Counted from the stretch's first letter, positions 16,449-24,370 are shown. The stretch is 33,614 nucleotides of DNA from Verrucomicrobiota bacterium (GCA_016209525.1 JACQWK010000092.1:1-33614), one strand, 5' to 3'. Notes: a model not told the origin generated them from the letters alone. Numbers and translations are program-made.

Positions 16449-17597
16449 TTCGGGCGAGGGCAGCGTTCGCGTTGGCGCCAAGTCGGAGCCGACGACGAGG
16501 TCATCACTGTCGATGGAAGTCGTTTCCTTGCTGGAATCTGATTCGGCCTTCGGCTCCTTGTCTTTCACGCCCTTCAACTTCTCGACCATTGGCTTCGCCT
16601 TCTCCCAGATTTCCTTGGGCACCTTGTCCTGCTGCTCGCTGGTCTCGATTTCGCCGTCGAATTTCAAATTGCCTTCTTTGTCGTGAACCGTCAGGCGTTT
16701 CCTGGGATTTGCGACGATCACATAGGTGCCGGTGTCGTCGGCTTTCACCATGGTTTTGACCGAGGCGCCGGCACTGTTAACGGTCACGGTTGCGTCTTTG
16801 CTGACTTCGACATCGCCGTGTGCCAGATCCCTTAGAACCTTGGCGGCTGGACCGAGCAGCATATCCCGGTTCGTCGCGTGGCGCAGCGCTTCCTGAATCC
16901 CCTTCCGAACTTGCTCAACGCTTTGCCGGATGCCTTTCTGCACTTCCTCGCGGTCGATCCGGACCTGGCCCAAAGAATCGCGGAGCCCCTTCATTTTCGC
17001 GGCATCGCGCAAAGCTTCTCCGATGGGCAAGTCGCGCAGTTGGCGTTCGAGTTCGCGAAGATCGCCCTGCCAGCGATGTTCTTCCCCGAGCAATCCGAGG
17101 CGGGCGGTCGTTTTTCCCAAAGTCGCCGAAACGGACTGCTTCTTGCCGGCGCGGTAGAAGACGAGCTTGACGGTGTCGTCTTCCTTGCGCGACTGCACCA
17201 GTTTGCGCAGTTGCGCCGGATGAACCAAGGAATGGCTCTCGAATTCCACGAGCACGTCGTTTTTTTGGAGGCCCGACTTCGCGGCGGGACTTTCGGGCGC
17301 GACGTAAGTCACCACCAGCCCGACGGCGGGATCAAGCCCAAGCTGCGAGGTCAGGACGTCCGAAACTTCCTCGGTGGAGACGCCGAGCCACGGCAGGCTT
17401 TTCCGCTCCACTTCCTCGCCTTTGCCATCGGACACGACGACTTTGGTGACAATCTGCTCCTGCTTGGATTCTTTCTTTTTCGAATCCTGGCCAGGATCGT
17501 TGAGCGTCGCCTGATGAGCGTCCGCCGGAGTGGCCTTTTCGATCAACTCTGCCGCGGTTGGGGCCGCCACACCGAAGGTTAGGAGGACGGCAAGCAT
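16413..17597 (-). CDS. Exported PDZ-domain protein
   Basis: The frame is open back to 17981, but the first 120 or so residues of that long form are repeat translation (QIFNLPYRRLAACAG, QVGDTADFKSAL). I start at ATG 17597 (394 residues); an in-frame TTG about 45 nt earlier would give the signal peptide a better basic n-region. The N-terminus MLAVLLTFGVAAPTAAE is signal-like. One PDZ domain (about 68-160) begins WLGVSTEEVSDVL and contains VTYVAPESPAAKSGLQKNDV. No trypsin-like or other protease domain is present, unlike DegP or RseP. A coiled region of about 100 residues (RELERQLRDLPIGEALR to IQEALRHATN) and a beta segment with TVTVNSAGASVKTMVKADD follow. The acidic C-terminus ends in repeat-derived residues. 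It probably belongs to the regulon or operon of the upstream ECF sigma factor and may be a periplasmic scaffold in envelope stress. Confidence 0.8.
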   Translation of the reverse strand: MLAVLLTFGVAAPTAAELIEKATPADAHQATLNDPGQDSKKKESKQEQIVTKVVVSDGKGEEVERKSLPWLGVSTEEVSDVLTSQLGLDPAVGLVVTYVAPESPAAKSGLQKNDVLVEFESHSLVHPAQLRKLVQSRKEDDTVKLVFYRAGKKQSVSATLGKTTARLGLLGEEHRWQGDLRELERQLRDLPIGEALRDAAKMKGLRDSLGQVRIDREEVQKGIRQSVEQVRKGIQEALRHATNRDMLLGPAAKVLRDLAHGDVEVSKDATVTVNSAGASVKTMVKADDTGTYVIVANPRKRLTVHDKEGNLKFDGEIETSEQQDKVPKEIWEKAKPMVEKLKGVKDKEPKAESDSSKETTSIDSDDLVVGSDLAPTRTLPSPEYFTLSVAASVF

Positions 17598-17731
17598 GGG
17601 CAGCCAGACGAAAGCATGTTTGAAGTGTCGAATCTCCAACCCAGGGCAGGTTTCCAGCTTGCCTCCGGTTGGACATTTCACAATTGAATGGGAGGCAGGC
17701 AAGATGCCTGCCCTACCATTCAAACAAGCCG

Positions 17732-17751
17732 CTAGCCTGGATATTTCACAC
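17732..17751. repeat. Second copy of CTAGCCTG..TATTTCACAC motif
   Basis: CTAGCCTGGATATTTCACAC repeats 16241-16260 in direct orientation (18 of 20) and is inverted relative to GTGTGAAATA at 16439-16448. The pair brackets the PDZ gene. Just beside it, 17687-17722 holds a small palindrome (GGCAGGCAAGATGCCTGCC). Confidence 0.6.
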
Positions 17752-17782
17752 ATTTTTCGAGCCAGTGCGGCTCCGAGGCCAT

Positions 17783-17915
17783 GTAGCGCAGACTTGAAGT
17801 CTGCTGTATCGCCGACTTGCAGTCGGCAGGGCGTCGAACGCTCCGGCGTGTTCGTCGATGTCCAGCCGGCGCAGGCTGCAAGCCTGCGATACGGCAGATT
17901 GAAAATCTGCGCTAC
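17783..17915. repeat. Palindromic intergenic element, GTAGCGCAG family copy B
   Basis: The left arm GTAGCGCAGACTTGAAGTCT and onward to GCTGTATCGC (from 17783) pairs with the right arm GCGATACGGCAGATTGAAAA and onward to GCGCTAC (to 17915). The centre differs from copy A at 713-847, but both ends match. It lies in the 406-nt gap between the PDZ gene and the anti-sigma gene. No gene is supported there, despite an open frame running through it. Confidence 0.75.
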
Positions 17916-18003
17916 GAGTTCGGGAAATTTCCCGGCCAAAGTCTTCGTTCTTGATTGGTTTTTGGTATTCATGGTCTTCAAGAGAGATTTTTTGGGTTAC
18001 GAG

Positions 18004-18498
18004 TTAGTAGGTTTCAAAGCTCACGGGAACGATATCAAATCGTGGTGTGCGTTGCTCGATGACCACGCCGGACGTCTTGTCTCGCAAGACGACCTCGTCG
18101 AGCCATTCCCGGCAACGGAGCCGCACGGGTTCGCCGCTGGGGAGGCTGGCCACGGTGTCGAACGTGGCGATCAACCGGCGGCCAATTTCAATATCGTCCG
18201 CTATCAGCGCGGGGATGGAGGCAGCATTCGGGCGCTTTTGAGGTGTGTTTGGCAGGGGGGCGTCCAGCCGCCACAGCGCCAGGAGCACAGCCGCGGCTGC
18301 CGTCGCCGCGGCCGGGAGGAACCATCGCAAAAACAATTCCCGGCGCTTAGTGCGACAGCTCTTTGCGGTCGTGTTCGAACCGGGAGAGTGGACAAACGGC
18401 TTCGCCGCCGCCAACCGCGCCATCAGGTCTTCAGGCGGTTTCGCGGGACGGAGCCGGCGCAGTTCCGCCTCGAACCGCTCATGCTCGTGGATGATCAT
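18004..18498 (-). CDS. Probable anti-sigma factor, single-pass membrane protein
   Basis: This 164-residue protein has a cytoplasmic N-terminal part of about 55 residues (FEAELRRLRPAKPPEDLMAR), one membrane helix (about 58-76, FLPAAATAAAAVLLALW) and a periplasmic C-terminal part of about 85 residues. The start overlaps the sigma-factor stop by 4 nt (ATGA), so the two are co-translated. No zinc-binding HxxxCxxC motif of the ZAS type is visible, so the anti-sigma role rests on gene order, topology and the ELRRLRPAKPPEDL pattern often found in such partners. The periplasmic part (SLPSGEPVRLRCREWLDEVV, DKTSGVVIEQ) is beta-like and could sense envelope state or bind another protein. Confidence 0.75.
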   Translation of the reverse strand: MIIHEHERFEAELRRLRPAKPPEDLMARLAAAKPFVHSPGSNTTAKSCRTKRRELFLRWFLPAAATAAAAVLLALWRLDAPLPNTPQKRPNAASIPALIADDIEIGRRLIATFDTVASLPSGEPVRLRCREWLDEVVLRDKTSGVVIEQRTPRFDIVPVSFETY

Positions 18499-19013
18499 GC
18501 CAGCACCTCCTTAGTGCGCTTGCGCAATTCGGCCAAGGCGTAACGGTATCGCGAAGCGGCCGTGTTGGCCGGGATATCGAGCGCCTCCGCGATCTCGGCG
18601 AACGTCAATTCGCCCCAAACTTTGAGGGAGATCACGTCGCGGTAAATGTCAGGCAGATTTTGCACGGCGGCTTGTATCAGTTGGCTGCGTTCACGGTCTT
18701 CAATTCCTGAATCGAACCAGCAGACCTCCGGCGGATCCGAGGCCGCTGATTCGCGGCGGGCACGGCGGTTTTCGCTTCGAGCCAGGTCAATGGCGCGGCG
18801 GCGGATGGTGGCGAAAACCAGTCCCAACGGAGGTGGCGCGGCGTCGCTCTGCCGCTGCCAGGATTCCAGGACTGCCTCCTGCACCAGATCCTGCGCATCG
18901 GCCTCGGAGCGGGCTTGCTGGCGGGCGAAGAGCAGGAACTTCGGCGCGTGTTCCGCCAGCCAACGCTGCCAGTCCGATGATGTCGGGCTTTCATGTGTCC
19001 TATCGCTCTTCAC
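18495..19013 (-). CDS. RNA polymerase ECF-type sigma factor
   Basis: This 172-residue protein starts at a GTG; no in-frame ATG lies nearby. The sigma-70 region 2 core is present (about 22-88): HAPKFLLFARQQARSEADAQ, DLVQEAVLESW, and a 2.4-like segment VFATIRRRAIDLARSENRRA. After an acidic linker (ASDPPEVCWFDSG) comes region 4 (about 112-168): LIQAAVQNLPDIYRDVISLK, LTFAEIAEALDIPANTAASR, YRYALAELRKR, a normal helix-turn-helix for the -35 element. The size and the absence of regions 1 and 3 place it in the ECF group. It is the first gene of a minus-strand group with the anti-sigma protein (4-nt overlap) and the PDZ protein, and is divergent from the SNF2 gene. Autoregulation is likely by family habit but no -35/-10 pair was identified. 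Confidence 0.92.
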   Translation of the reverse strand: MKSDRTHESPTSSDWQRWLAEHAPKFLLFARQQARSEADAQDLVQEAVLESWQRQSDAAPPPLGLVFATIRRRAIDLARSENRRARRESAASDPPEVCWFDSGIEDRERSQLIQAAVQNLPDIYRDVISLKVWGELTFAEIAEALDIPANTAASRYRYALAELRKRTKEVLA

Positions 19014-19064
19014 GCGATTCCAGCAAAGTAAGCGTCACTGTTCGTCATTTTTGTCTAACAGCGC

Positions 19065-19194
19065 GTTTTGAAAATGGGTGGAACGGGCTACCAGCCCGTT
19101 TTCGGCGGCAACCTGCCGCCGAAAAAGGCGGCAGGCTGGTAGCCTGCGGCAACAGGCCAGTGGCCTGTTCTACCCAAAAAGGCATTTTCAAAAC
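19065..19194. repeat. 130-bp palindromic element in the divergent sigma/helicase spacer
   Basis: GTTTTGAAAATG (19065-19076) is perfectly inverted as CATTTTCAAAAC (19183-19194). Internal pairs include GGGCTACCAGCCC, TTCGGCGGCAACCTGCCGCC against GGCGGCAGG, and AACAGGCCAGTGGCCTGTT. It occupies half of the 251-nt spacer between the divergent sigma-factor and helicase genes, so any promoters must lie around it. It is not coding. Confidence 0.85.
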
Positions 19195-19264
19195 ACCCTC
19201 TGAGAGCGCGTCTGAAAATCGGCATTGCCAATCTGCGGGCGCTGACGCCAGACTTGCGCAGCGA

Positions 19265-22177
19265 ATGGCTTCAAGCATGCCGGGCGATCCGAACGAATCC
19301 GAGCTGTTTTCCGCCACTGCGCCGCCGAACTTTCGGCTGCGGGTGACGTTGCACCATGCCCATGATTGGATGCAACTGGATTGGTTCGATCACACGGGCG
19401 CCGAACCTGCCGCACGACTGCGCATCACCTATGACCCCAGCGCGATGCGGTTCTATGACGGATGTTGGGAACTGCGGTATTGCGGCCGGACGGAAACGGA
19501 CCAATCCACCTTTCACCGCGCTTCGATCCGGGCGCAGTTGAATAAGCTCAAGAAGCGGTTCCTCGTGACGGAGACGGATGTTGCCGTTTGCGTCGCGGCC
19601 GCGGATGGTCGGTTAGCTCCGGCGGAACTGAATCCGGCTCACCCGGATTCGTTGCCATCAGGAATCTCGCCATGGCTTTGGCTGGAGCGGCGAATCGCTG
19701 AAATGTTCGAGGTTCAAATCCGGAGGTTCGAGGAACAAGTGCGGAGGCCGCCCCGGCCAAACGACCCGGAAAATGTCAAATCCGCGCGCGTCCTCGAACG
19801 GATGCGAGAACAGTTCCAAGGGGCAAAGACGCCGCGCACGGTTTTGCGCGTCAGGCTCGACTATGCCAAAGGGTGGATTCAACTCACTTGGACGAACTCC
19901 GCCTCCAAGGCCGTGCTGGCCCAAATGAGGATTCGCTGCACGGGCCGCGATGAGCTGACATGGCACTGGGAGAACTTGGGCGAGCGCCGCTCGGACCGCT
20001 CAACGCACCACCGCGCCTTCATTCGAGGGAAGCTGCATCAGTTGCGCGACCGCTTCCAGGTCGATGATGCCGATTTCTCCGCGGAAGCGCATCGGTTCGA
20101 AGAGAAGGGCGCGAAACGATCCGGGCGCACCGATCCGTTGGCCCTGCCACTGGACGTTTCGCCGTGGACGTGGCTTGAAGAAGCCATCGATTGCATGGCC
20201 GCGGAATTGCGCGGGCAGTTCACTCCGCCGGCCAGGCTCATGCAGGGAATTGACCCGGAGGTCAACAGGTTTCTGGAACGGGAAGAGAAACGGGCGCGGA
20301 AAGAGGAGAGGAGACGAGAGGAACTTCAGGCTCGAATTCAGCAGAATCAGCAACGCCTTCGGGAAGAAAAGCACAAGCGCGAAATGACACGCCAAGCCCG
20401 GGCTGCGGCGGCAAAACAGAAGCCGCCTGCGGCCACTACCCAACCGGTCGTCTCCGCCGCGCCTCGCCCCGAAACGCCTCCTGTGCCGTGCACTCTCGAT
20501 CTCGGGCCGCTGCATTTCCAGGACACGCTCCTGCCGTGGGGCGATCTTCGTTCCTACTTTCTCCGCGAGAAGGCTGCGCTGTGGTGGGTCTCGAACCAAT
20601 CAGACGATCTGCTCGGTTTGCCTTACTGCAAGATCGAACGCTTGGACTACCAATTGCGCACGGCCTTGCGGGTGATCGGCGCGCTCCGAGGGCGGGCTTT
20701 GCTCTCCGACGAGGTGGGCCTGGGGAAAACCATCGAAGCGGGCTTGGTCCTCAAGGAATATCTGACCCGTGGGATGATTCGTCGCTTTCTCATCCTGACG
20801 GTTCCCTCCCTCGTGGACCAATGGGAAGAGGAACTGTCGGAGAAATTCGGGCTCCGAGCGGCGACCACGAATCAAGCGCTCTTCCGCTCGGACCCCGCCG
20901 GATTTTGGCAGCAACAGCACGGGATCATCGCTTCGCTCCACACGCTGAAGCAACCGGCGCACTTGGACATCGCCAAGTCGCTGAACTGGGACATGCTGAT
21001 CGTCGATGAAGCCCATTATCTGCGCAATCGCGCCTCTCAGGCTTGGCAGGCGATCAACGTCCTCCCGCGCCAGTTCCTGCTCCTGCTCACGGCCACGCCC
21101 GTGCAGAATTCGCTGGAAGACCTTTACAACCTGGTGACGCTGCTCCAGCCCGGACAGCTTCCTTCGCCCAAGGAATTTCACGACCGTTTCATCGACCGCC
21201 AGCGCCCGCATCAGCCGCGCGAGCCGGAGGAATTGCGGCGGTTGCTGGGCCAGGTCATGATCCGCAACACGCGCGCCAACGCCGGCCTCCAATTGCCGCA
21301 TCGCCGCGCCGAAACCGTAATGTTCGAGCCGGAAGAGGCGGAACGCTCATTTTGGCAAAGCTGGGAAACGGAACTCCGCGAGAAACTCGCCGGCTTGAGC
21401 GCGAGTCAAGCGAGTCTGTGGGGCCGGTTGCTCCTCCAAGCCAGCGGCAGCAGTCCCGCGGCGTGGCGCGAGGCGCTGAAGTCGTTTCCGGACCGCTCGG
21501 CTGCCCAGGCCTGGAGCGAACAGGCTCCGCTTGAATTGAGTTGGAAGAAAAAATCGGAGCTGCTCTTGCCATTGGCTCAAGGCGAAGGTGGCGTGGTGAT
21601 CTTCACTCAATTCCTCCAAACGCAAGCCGTCTTGGCGCAGCGCCTGGCCGCAGCCGGCGTTCCCACTTTTGTCATTAACGGCCAAACTCCGCCTCCGCAG
21701 CGTCAGCCGATCACTGAACAGTTCCGCCGCCAGGCCGGGGCGCTCATTCTCACGCACAGCGGCACCGAGGGGCGCAACCTGCAATTCAGCCATCGCCTGG
21801 TGAATTTCGATTTGCCGTGGAACCCGATGGAAATCGAACAACGCATCGGACGGCTCCATCGCCTAGGCCAGCAGCATCCGGTGCGCATCTACAATCTCGT
21901 GCAAGCCGGCACGCTCCAGGAGCATCTCCTGCAGATTCTCCAGGAAAAACTGAACCTCTTTGAACTCGTCGTTGGAGAAACGGGTCTTGTCCTCGGCGAC
22001 CGATTCAGCAGCGATGAGTTTGCCGAAGAAGTCTTTCGCCGTTGGCGCGACGCGAAAGGTTCGGTGGCCGACGCCATGCGCGATCTGGGCGACCAACTGG
22101 CCGCAGCCCGGGCTGCGTACGGCCAAGTCAAGCAGCTTGACGAGACCCTTTTTGCCAAAGATTACGAATCGCTGTGA
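19265..22177 (+). CDS. SNF2/RapA-like helicase with duplicated N-terminal module
   Basis: From ATG 19265 this is a 970-residue protein; the frame is open upstream to 18833 but that part overlaps the palindrome and the sigma gene. The N-terminus carries a module twice. Module 1 (about 23-156) has FRLRVTLHHAHDWMQLDW, DQSTFHRASIRAQLNKL and SPWLWLERRI. Module 2 (about 193-320) has LRVRLDYAKGWIQLTW, DRSTHHRAFIRGKLHQL and SPWTWLEEAI. A Lys/Glu coiled coil (about 336-390) follows. The SNF2 ATPase has Walker A DEVGLGKTIEAG (~482), motif II VDEAHYL (~581), motif III LLTATPVQNS (~608), helicase C start VVIFTQFLQTQ (~777), motif V THSGTEGRNLQ and motif VI EQRIGRLHRLGQ (~859). All ATPase motifs look intact. 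This class moves along duplex DNA or remodels nucleoprotein; DISARM DrmD and RapA are relatives, but no DISARM genes are nearby. It overlaps the partner gene by 4 nt. Confidence 0.92.
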   Translation: MASSMPGDPNESELFSATAPPNFRLRVTLHHAHDWMQLDWFDHTGAEPAARLRITYDPSAMRFYDGCWELRYCGRTETDQSTFHRASIRAQLNKLKKRFLVTETDVAVCVAAADGRLAPAELNPAHPDSLPSGISPWLWLERRIAEMFEVQIRRFEEQVRRPPRPNDPENVKSARVLERMREQFQGAKTPRTVLRVRLDYAKGWIQLTWTNSASKAVLAQMRIRCTGRDELTWHWENLGERRSDRSTHHRAFIRGKLHQLRDRFQVDDADFSAEAHRFEEKGAKRSGRTDPLALPLDVSPWTWLEEAIDCMAAELRGQFTPPARLMQGIDPEVNRFLEREEKRARKEERRREELQARIQQNQQRLREEKHKREMTRQARAAAAKQKPPAATTQPVVSAAPRPETPPVPCTLDLGPLHFQDTLLPWGDLRSYFLREKAALWWVSNQSDDLLGLPYCKIERLDYQLRTALRVIGALRGRALLSDEVGLGKTIEAGLVLKEYLTRGMIRRFLILTVPSLVDQWEEELSEKFGLRAATTNQALFRSDPAGFWQQQHGIIASLHTLKQPAHLDIAKSLNWDMLIVDEAHYLRNRASQAWQAINVLPRQFLLLLTATPVQNSLEDLYNLVTLLQPGQLPSPKEFHDRFIDRQRPHQPREPEELRRLLGQVMIRNTRANAGLQLPHRRAETVMFEPEEAERSFWQSWETELREKLAGLSASQASLWGRLLLQASGSSPAAWREALKSFPDRSAAQAWSEQAPLELSWKKKSELLLPLAQGEGGVVIFTQFLQTQAVLAQRLAAAGVPTFVINGQTPPPQRQPITEQFRRQAGALILTHSGTEGRNLQFSHRLVNFDLPWNPMEIEQRIGRLHRLGQQHPVRIYNLVQAGTLQEHLLQILQEKLNLFELVVGETGLVLGDRFSSDEFAEEVFRRWRDAKGSVADAMRDLGDQLAAARAAYGQVKQLDETLFAKDYESL

Positions 22178-23190
22178 AACTCCAGAAGCTTCCCCACGAT
22201 CCTGGCAAGCTCATCGACTTTTTCGAAGAAGGCTTGCCGGCTTTGGGCGCGCTCTGCGAGCGGACCTGGCACGACCGCTTGCAGGTCGTGGCCGAAGGCG
22301 CGGCCGCCAAACTTTGGCATGCGGATGGCACCCTGGTGGACGCGGAGATTCACTTTCCGCCAGCGGGCGACACCACTCCGCGGGAGGCGGGCCGGGAAGT
22401 TTTCCCAGGTTGTCCGCTCACCTTCCGCCTAGCCGAAGCGCTCTGGCCACAGACGTTGGTCCTCGATCGCGTCTGTATCCAGACCTTCGAGAACGTGAAA
22501 CCTCCCACCGTCGAAGTGGCGGAAAAGCTCTGGTCCGCCCAAAGGCCCGGGACCCTCCGCTGGAAAATGGAAGCGCCGATGACGCCCGGTTGGCATTTCT
22601 CCGTGCTGGTCCTGGCGCGCTGCGAAATTCAGGCCATAGATCAACATTGGTCTCTCCACCGTCTCGCCGTGTCGTTGCCGGATGGAGACCTAGATGAATC
22701 CCTGGCGGGAAGTTTGGACTTCGCTCAGGCACAGACGGAAGGGCCGCAGGTCTCCGACTGGCCGGTCCCTGATTTGGCTCAATGGGCTCCACTGATTCGC
22801 CGCGCCCTGGAGGCGGATTTGGCGGCGGATTTGGAGCCCATTCGCACCCGGCAGCAGAATTACCTGCGCCGCGAACTCGAGCGCATCGATTCCTACTTCA
22901 AGAACTATGAGCGCGAGCTCCAGGAACGGCTGGAACGTCAGCATCAGCGAAATACCAAGTTTACGATCAGAGAACGCCTCGCCGCAGCCAAGGCCGAACA
23001 CGAGCGCCGCCGGCACGACCAAGTCCAGCGCCACGAGATCCGAATCAAACCGCACCTCGATGCCCTTCTCTTGATCGCGGAGCCAGCCTGGCAAACCCGG
23101 GTTTCCTTCTTCCACAAAAACGAGACGCACAATCAGCCGGCGCGGTTCGTGCCTCGGTCCCGTCGCTGGATTGTCCTCCGATCGGGTTAG
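22174..23190 (+). CDS. Coiled-coil partner of the SNF2 helicase, RapA C-terminal-like
   Basis: This 338-residue protein begins at GTG 22174, overlapping the helicase stop as GTGA, so translation is coupled. Residues 1-200 are a mixed alpha/beta region of unknown family (FEEGLPALGALCERTWHDRL, VFPGCPLTFRLAEALWP, GTLRWKMEAPMTPGWHFSVL). Residues about 220-295 form a charged coiled coil (RRELERIDSYFKNYERELQE, ERLAAAKAEHERRRHDQVQR), then HEIRIKPHLDALLLI and a short beta end. That coiled coil followed by a V/I-rich strand resembles the C-terminal region of long SNF2/RapA-type helicases. I therefore infer a split helicase whose C-terminal part is a separate subunit. No enzyme motif is visible. Confidence 0.75.
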   Translation: MKLQKLPHDPGKLIDFFEEGLPALGALCERTWHDRLQVVAEGAAAKLWHADGTLVDAEIHFPPAGDTTPREAGREVFPGCPLTFRLAEALWPQTLVLDRVCIQTFENVKPPTVEVAEKLWSAQRPGTLRWKMEAPMTPGWHFSVLVLARCEIQAIDQHWSLHRLAVSLPDGDLDESLAGSLDFAQAQTEGPQVSDWPVPDLAQWAPLIRRALEADLAADLEPIRTRQQNYLRRELERIDSYFKNYERELQERLERQHQRNTKFTIRERLAAAKAEHERRRHDQVQRHEIRIKPHLDALLLIAEPAWQTRVSFFHKNETHNQPARFVPRSRRWIVLRSG

Positions 23191-23433
23191 CGCGCGTGGT
23201 GCTCACGCCAGTCATGCAGTGCGATTGAGGACATGCGTGCCAGCGTTTAGTGCGGCGATTCATCGCTCCTTTTGCTGAGGCGTACAAAAAGACTTGGGAC
23301 GGCCGCTTGGGCATGACATGCCTCTGAAAAGCGCCAATGAATTGGCGCACTCCAAACGCTCCGCGAACGGTCAGCAACTTTTCGGTCCAATCAGTGAGGA
23401 CGGTCGCGTTCGTCGCGCCAGCTTTTGTCTACA

Positions 23434-23579
23434 GTGCATCCACCGGTTGTCGGTAGCGCAGGCGTCTCGCCTGCGAGTTCGCCGAGCGTCCCGCTCGGAC
23501 GCGGCCCGGCGGCGAGACGCCGCTCGAACTCGCAGCCGAGGACGGCTGCGCTACGACGACCGACAACTTGTGGATGCAC
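23434..23579 (+). repeat. 146-bp palindromic mobile-type repeat, copy 2 (inverted)
   Basis: This copy is the reverse complement of 9373-9518 with two mismatches, both in the final 12 bases (TTGTGGATGCAC here against TTCGGGATGCAC in the reverse complement of copy 1). It keeps the GTGCATCC/GGATGCAC ends and all internal hairpins. It lies in the 449-nt gap 23191-23639. The rest of that gap shows no gene, only a small GCGCCAATGAATTGGCGC palindrome at 23331-23348. The open frames across it are repeat translation. Confidence 0.9.
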
Positions 23580-23639
23580 TGGGAGTGAGGGTTCACCAAA
23601 CTTTTGCCTTCCCCGACCGGCCTTTTAGTTTTTAATGTG

Positions 23640-23948
23640 ATGCCCGTGACAGTCGATATTTTCCAGGATGAGATGGCCGAAGCGCTCAAGTCGTTTGAAA
23701 AGTACGTCGTGTGCCTCGATAAAACGCCGGAGCAATGCGCGTCTTCGCTGAAATCATTAATGGAAAAGGCCATCAAAGCGTATGAGAATCGAGGTCCCAA
23801 TCTCCGGCACGGAATTGCGCTCGATCGTCAAGTCACAATCATCCTGAGCCAAACCGATGGAGACCGCCCGCTGTGCGGCATTTACTACAATCTCTATTCG
23901 CCCTACCAGAAGAAGCCGGCCGCTCAGAAGGAGAAGAAGGAGAGCTAG
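23640..23948 (+). CDS. Hypothetical 102-residue protein
   Basis: From ATG 23640 the protein reads MPVTVDIFQDEMAEALKSFE and continues with KYVVCLDKTPEQCASSLKS, a helical region, then QVTIILSQTDGDRPLCGIYY with beta character, and a Lys-rich tail (KKPAAQKEKKES). No family is recognised. It is soluble with no signal peptide or membrane segment. The frame extends upstream to 23604, but the longer start adds only uncharacteristic residues. It follows the helicase pair on the same strand, separated by the 146-bp element, so co-transcription is uncertain. Confidence 0.55.
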   Translation: MPVTVDIFQDEMAEALKSFEKYVVCLDKTPEQCASSLKSLMEKAIKAYENRGPNLRHGIALDRQVTIILSQTDGDRPLCGIYYNLYSPYQKKPAAQKEKKES

Positions 23949-23959
23949 TGCTAGTGCGG

Positions 23960-24370
23960 TTACTCGACCCGGACTTCGTCGCCGACCTGCGCCTCGCCCG
24001 CGACGATATCAGCCGCAACGTTGCTGCTCCGCTCGGGGCCTGAGATTTTCACCTCCCCAACTTTTAGCCCCTGGCGAAAGACGCTTAATCGCTGGCCAAA
24101 TTGGGGCATGGGACTGAGGAAGAAGTCAATGACCACGAACCGCAGGTTGGCATTGACTGCGGCTACCTTGCCTTTCAATTCTTGCACGGGGATCACCCGA
24201 GCGTTTTTCGCCGCCGGCATGGAAGGTGGCATGGATGGACTGGTTCGCTTTGCTCCGGAAGCCTTCGGGCTGCCCTGTGCGCGGTGAACGTCAGACGCTC
24301 CACTCGGATCGCGATGCTTGCAGCCAACCAGGAAGCCCAAGCAGCAAAGGAGTATCCGGGTGAATCGCAT
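23960..24370 (-). CDS. Small lipoprotein, unknown function
   Basis: The frame is open to 24637, but the upstream part overlaps the recF end and a GTAGCGCAG-type repeat fragment. ATG 24370 gives 136 residues with an excellent lipoprotein signal: MRFTRILLCCLGFLVGCKHR, lipobox LVGC. A Pro/Ser/Ala-rich linker (about 20-60) leads to a compact beta-rich domain (VQELKGKVAAVNANLRFVVI, FGQRLSVFRQGLKVGEVKIS, AADIVAGEAQVGDEVRVE). That pattern resembles small SH3-like or barrel domains in envelope proteins, but I cannot name a family. It lies downstream of recF on the same strand after 253 nt and is convergent with the 102-residue gene, leaving only 11 nt between their 3' ends. Confidence 0.65.
   Translation of the reverse strand: MRFTRILLCCLGFLVGCKHRDPSGASDVHRAQGSPKASGAKRTSPSMPPSMPAAKNARVIPVQELKGKVAAVNANLRFVVIDFFLSPMPQFGQRLSVFRQGLKVGEVKISGPERSSNVAADIVAGEAQVGDEVRVE

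Noticed and set aside
16413-17981. 522-residue version of the PDZ protein
   Set aside because: The extra N-terminal 120 or so residues are read through palindromic repeats, and the signal peptide lies after them.
19265-22177. DISARM DrmD or true RapA
   Set aside because: No drmA, drmB, drmC or methyltransferase gene adjoins it, and the duplicated N-terminal module is unlike RapA's Tudor-like N-terminus.
23294-23635. Frames with peptides such as AQASRLRVRRASRSDAARR, also seen at 9341-9550
   Set aside because: They are translations of the 146-bp palindromic repeat and appear in both copies.
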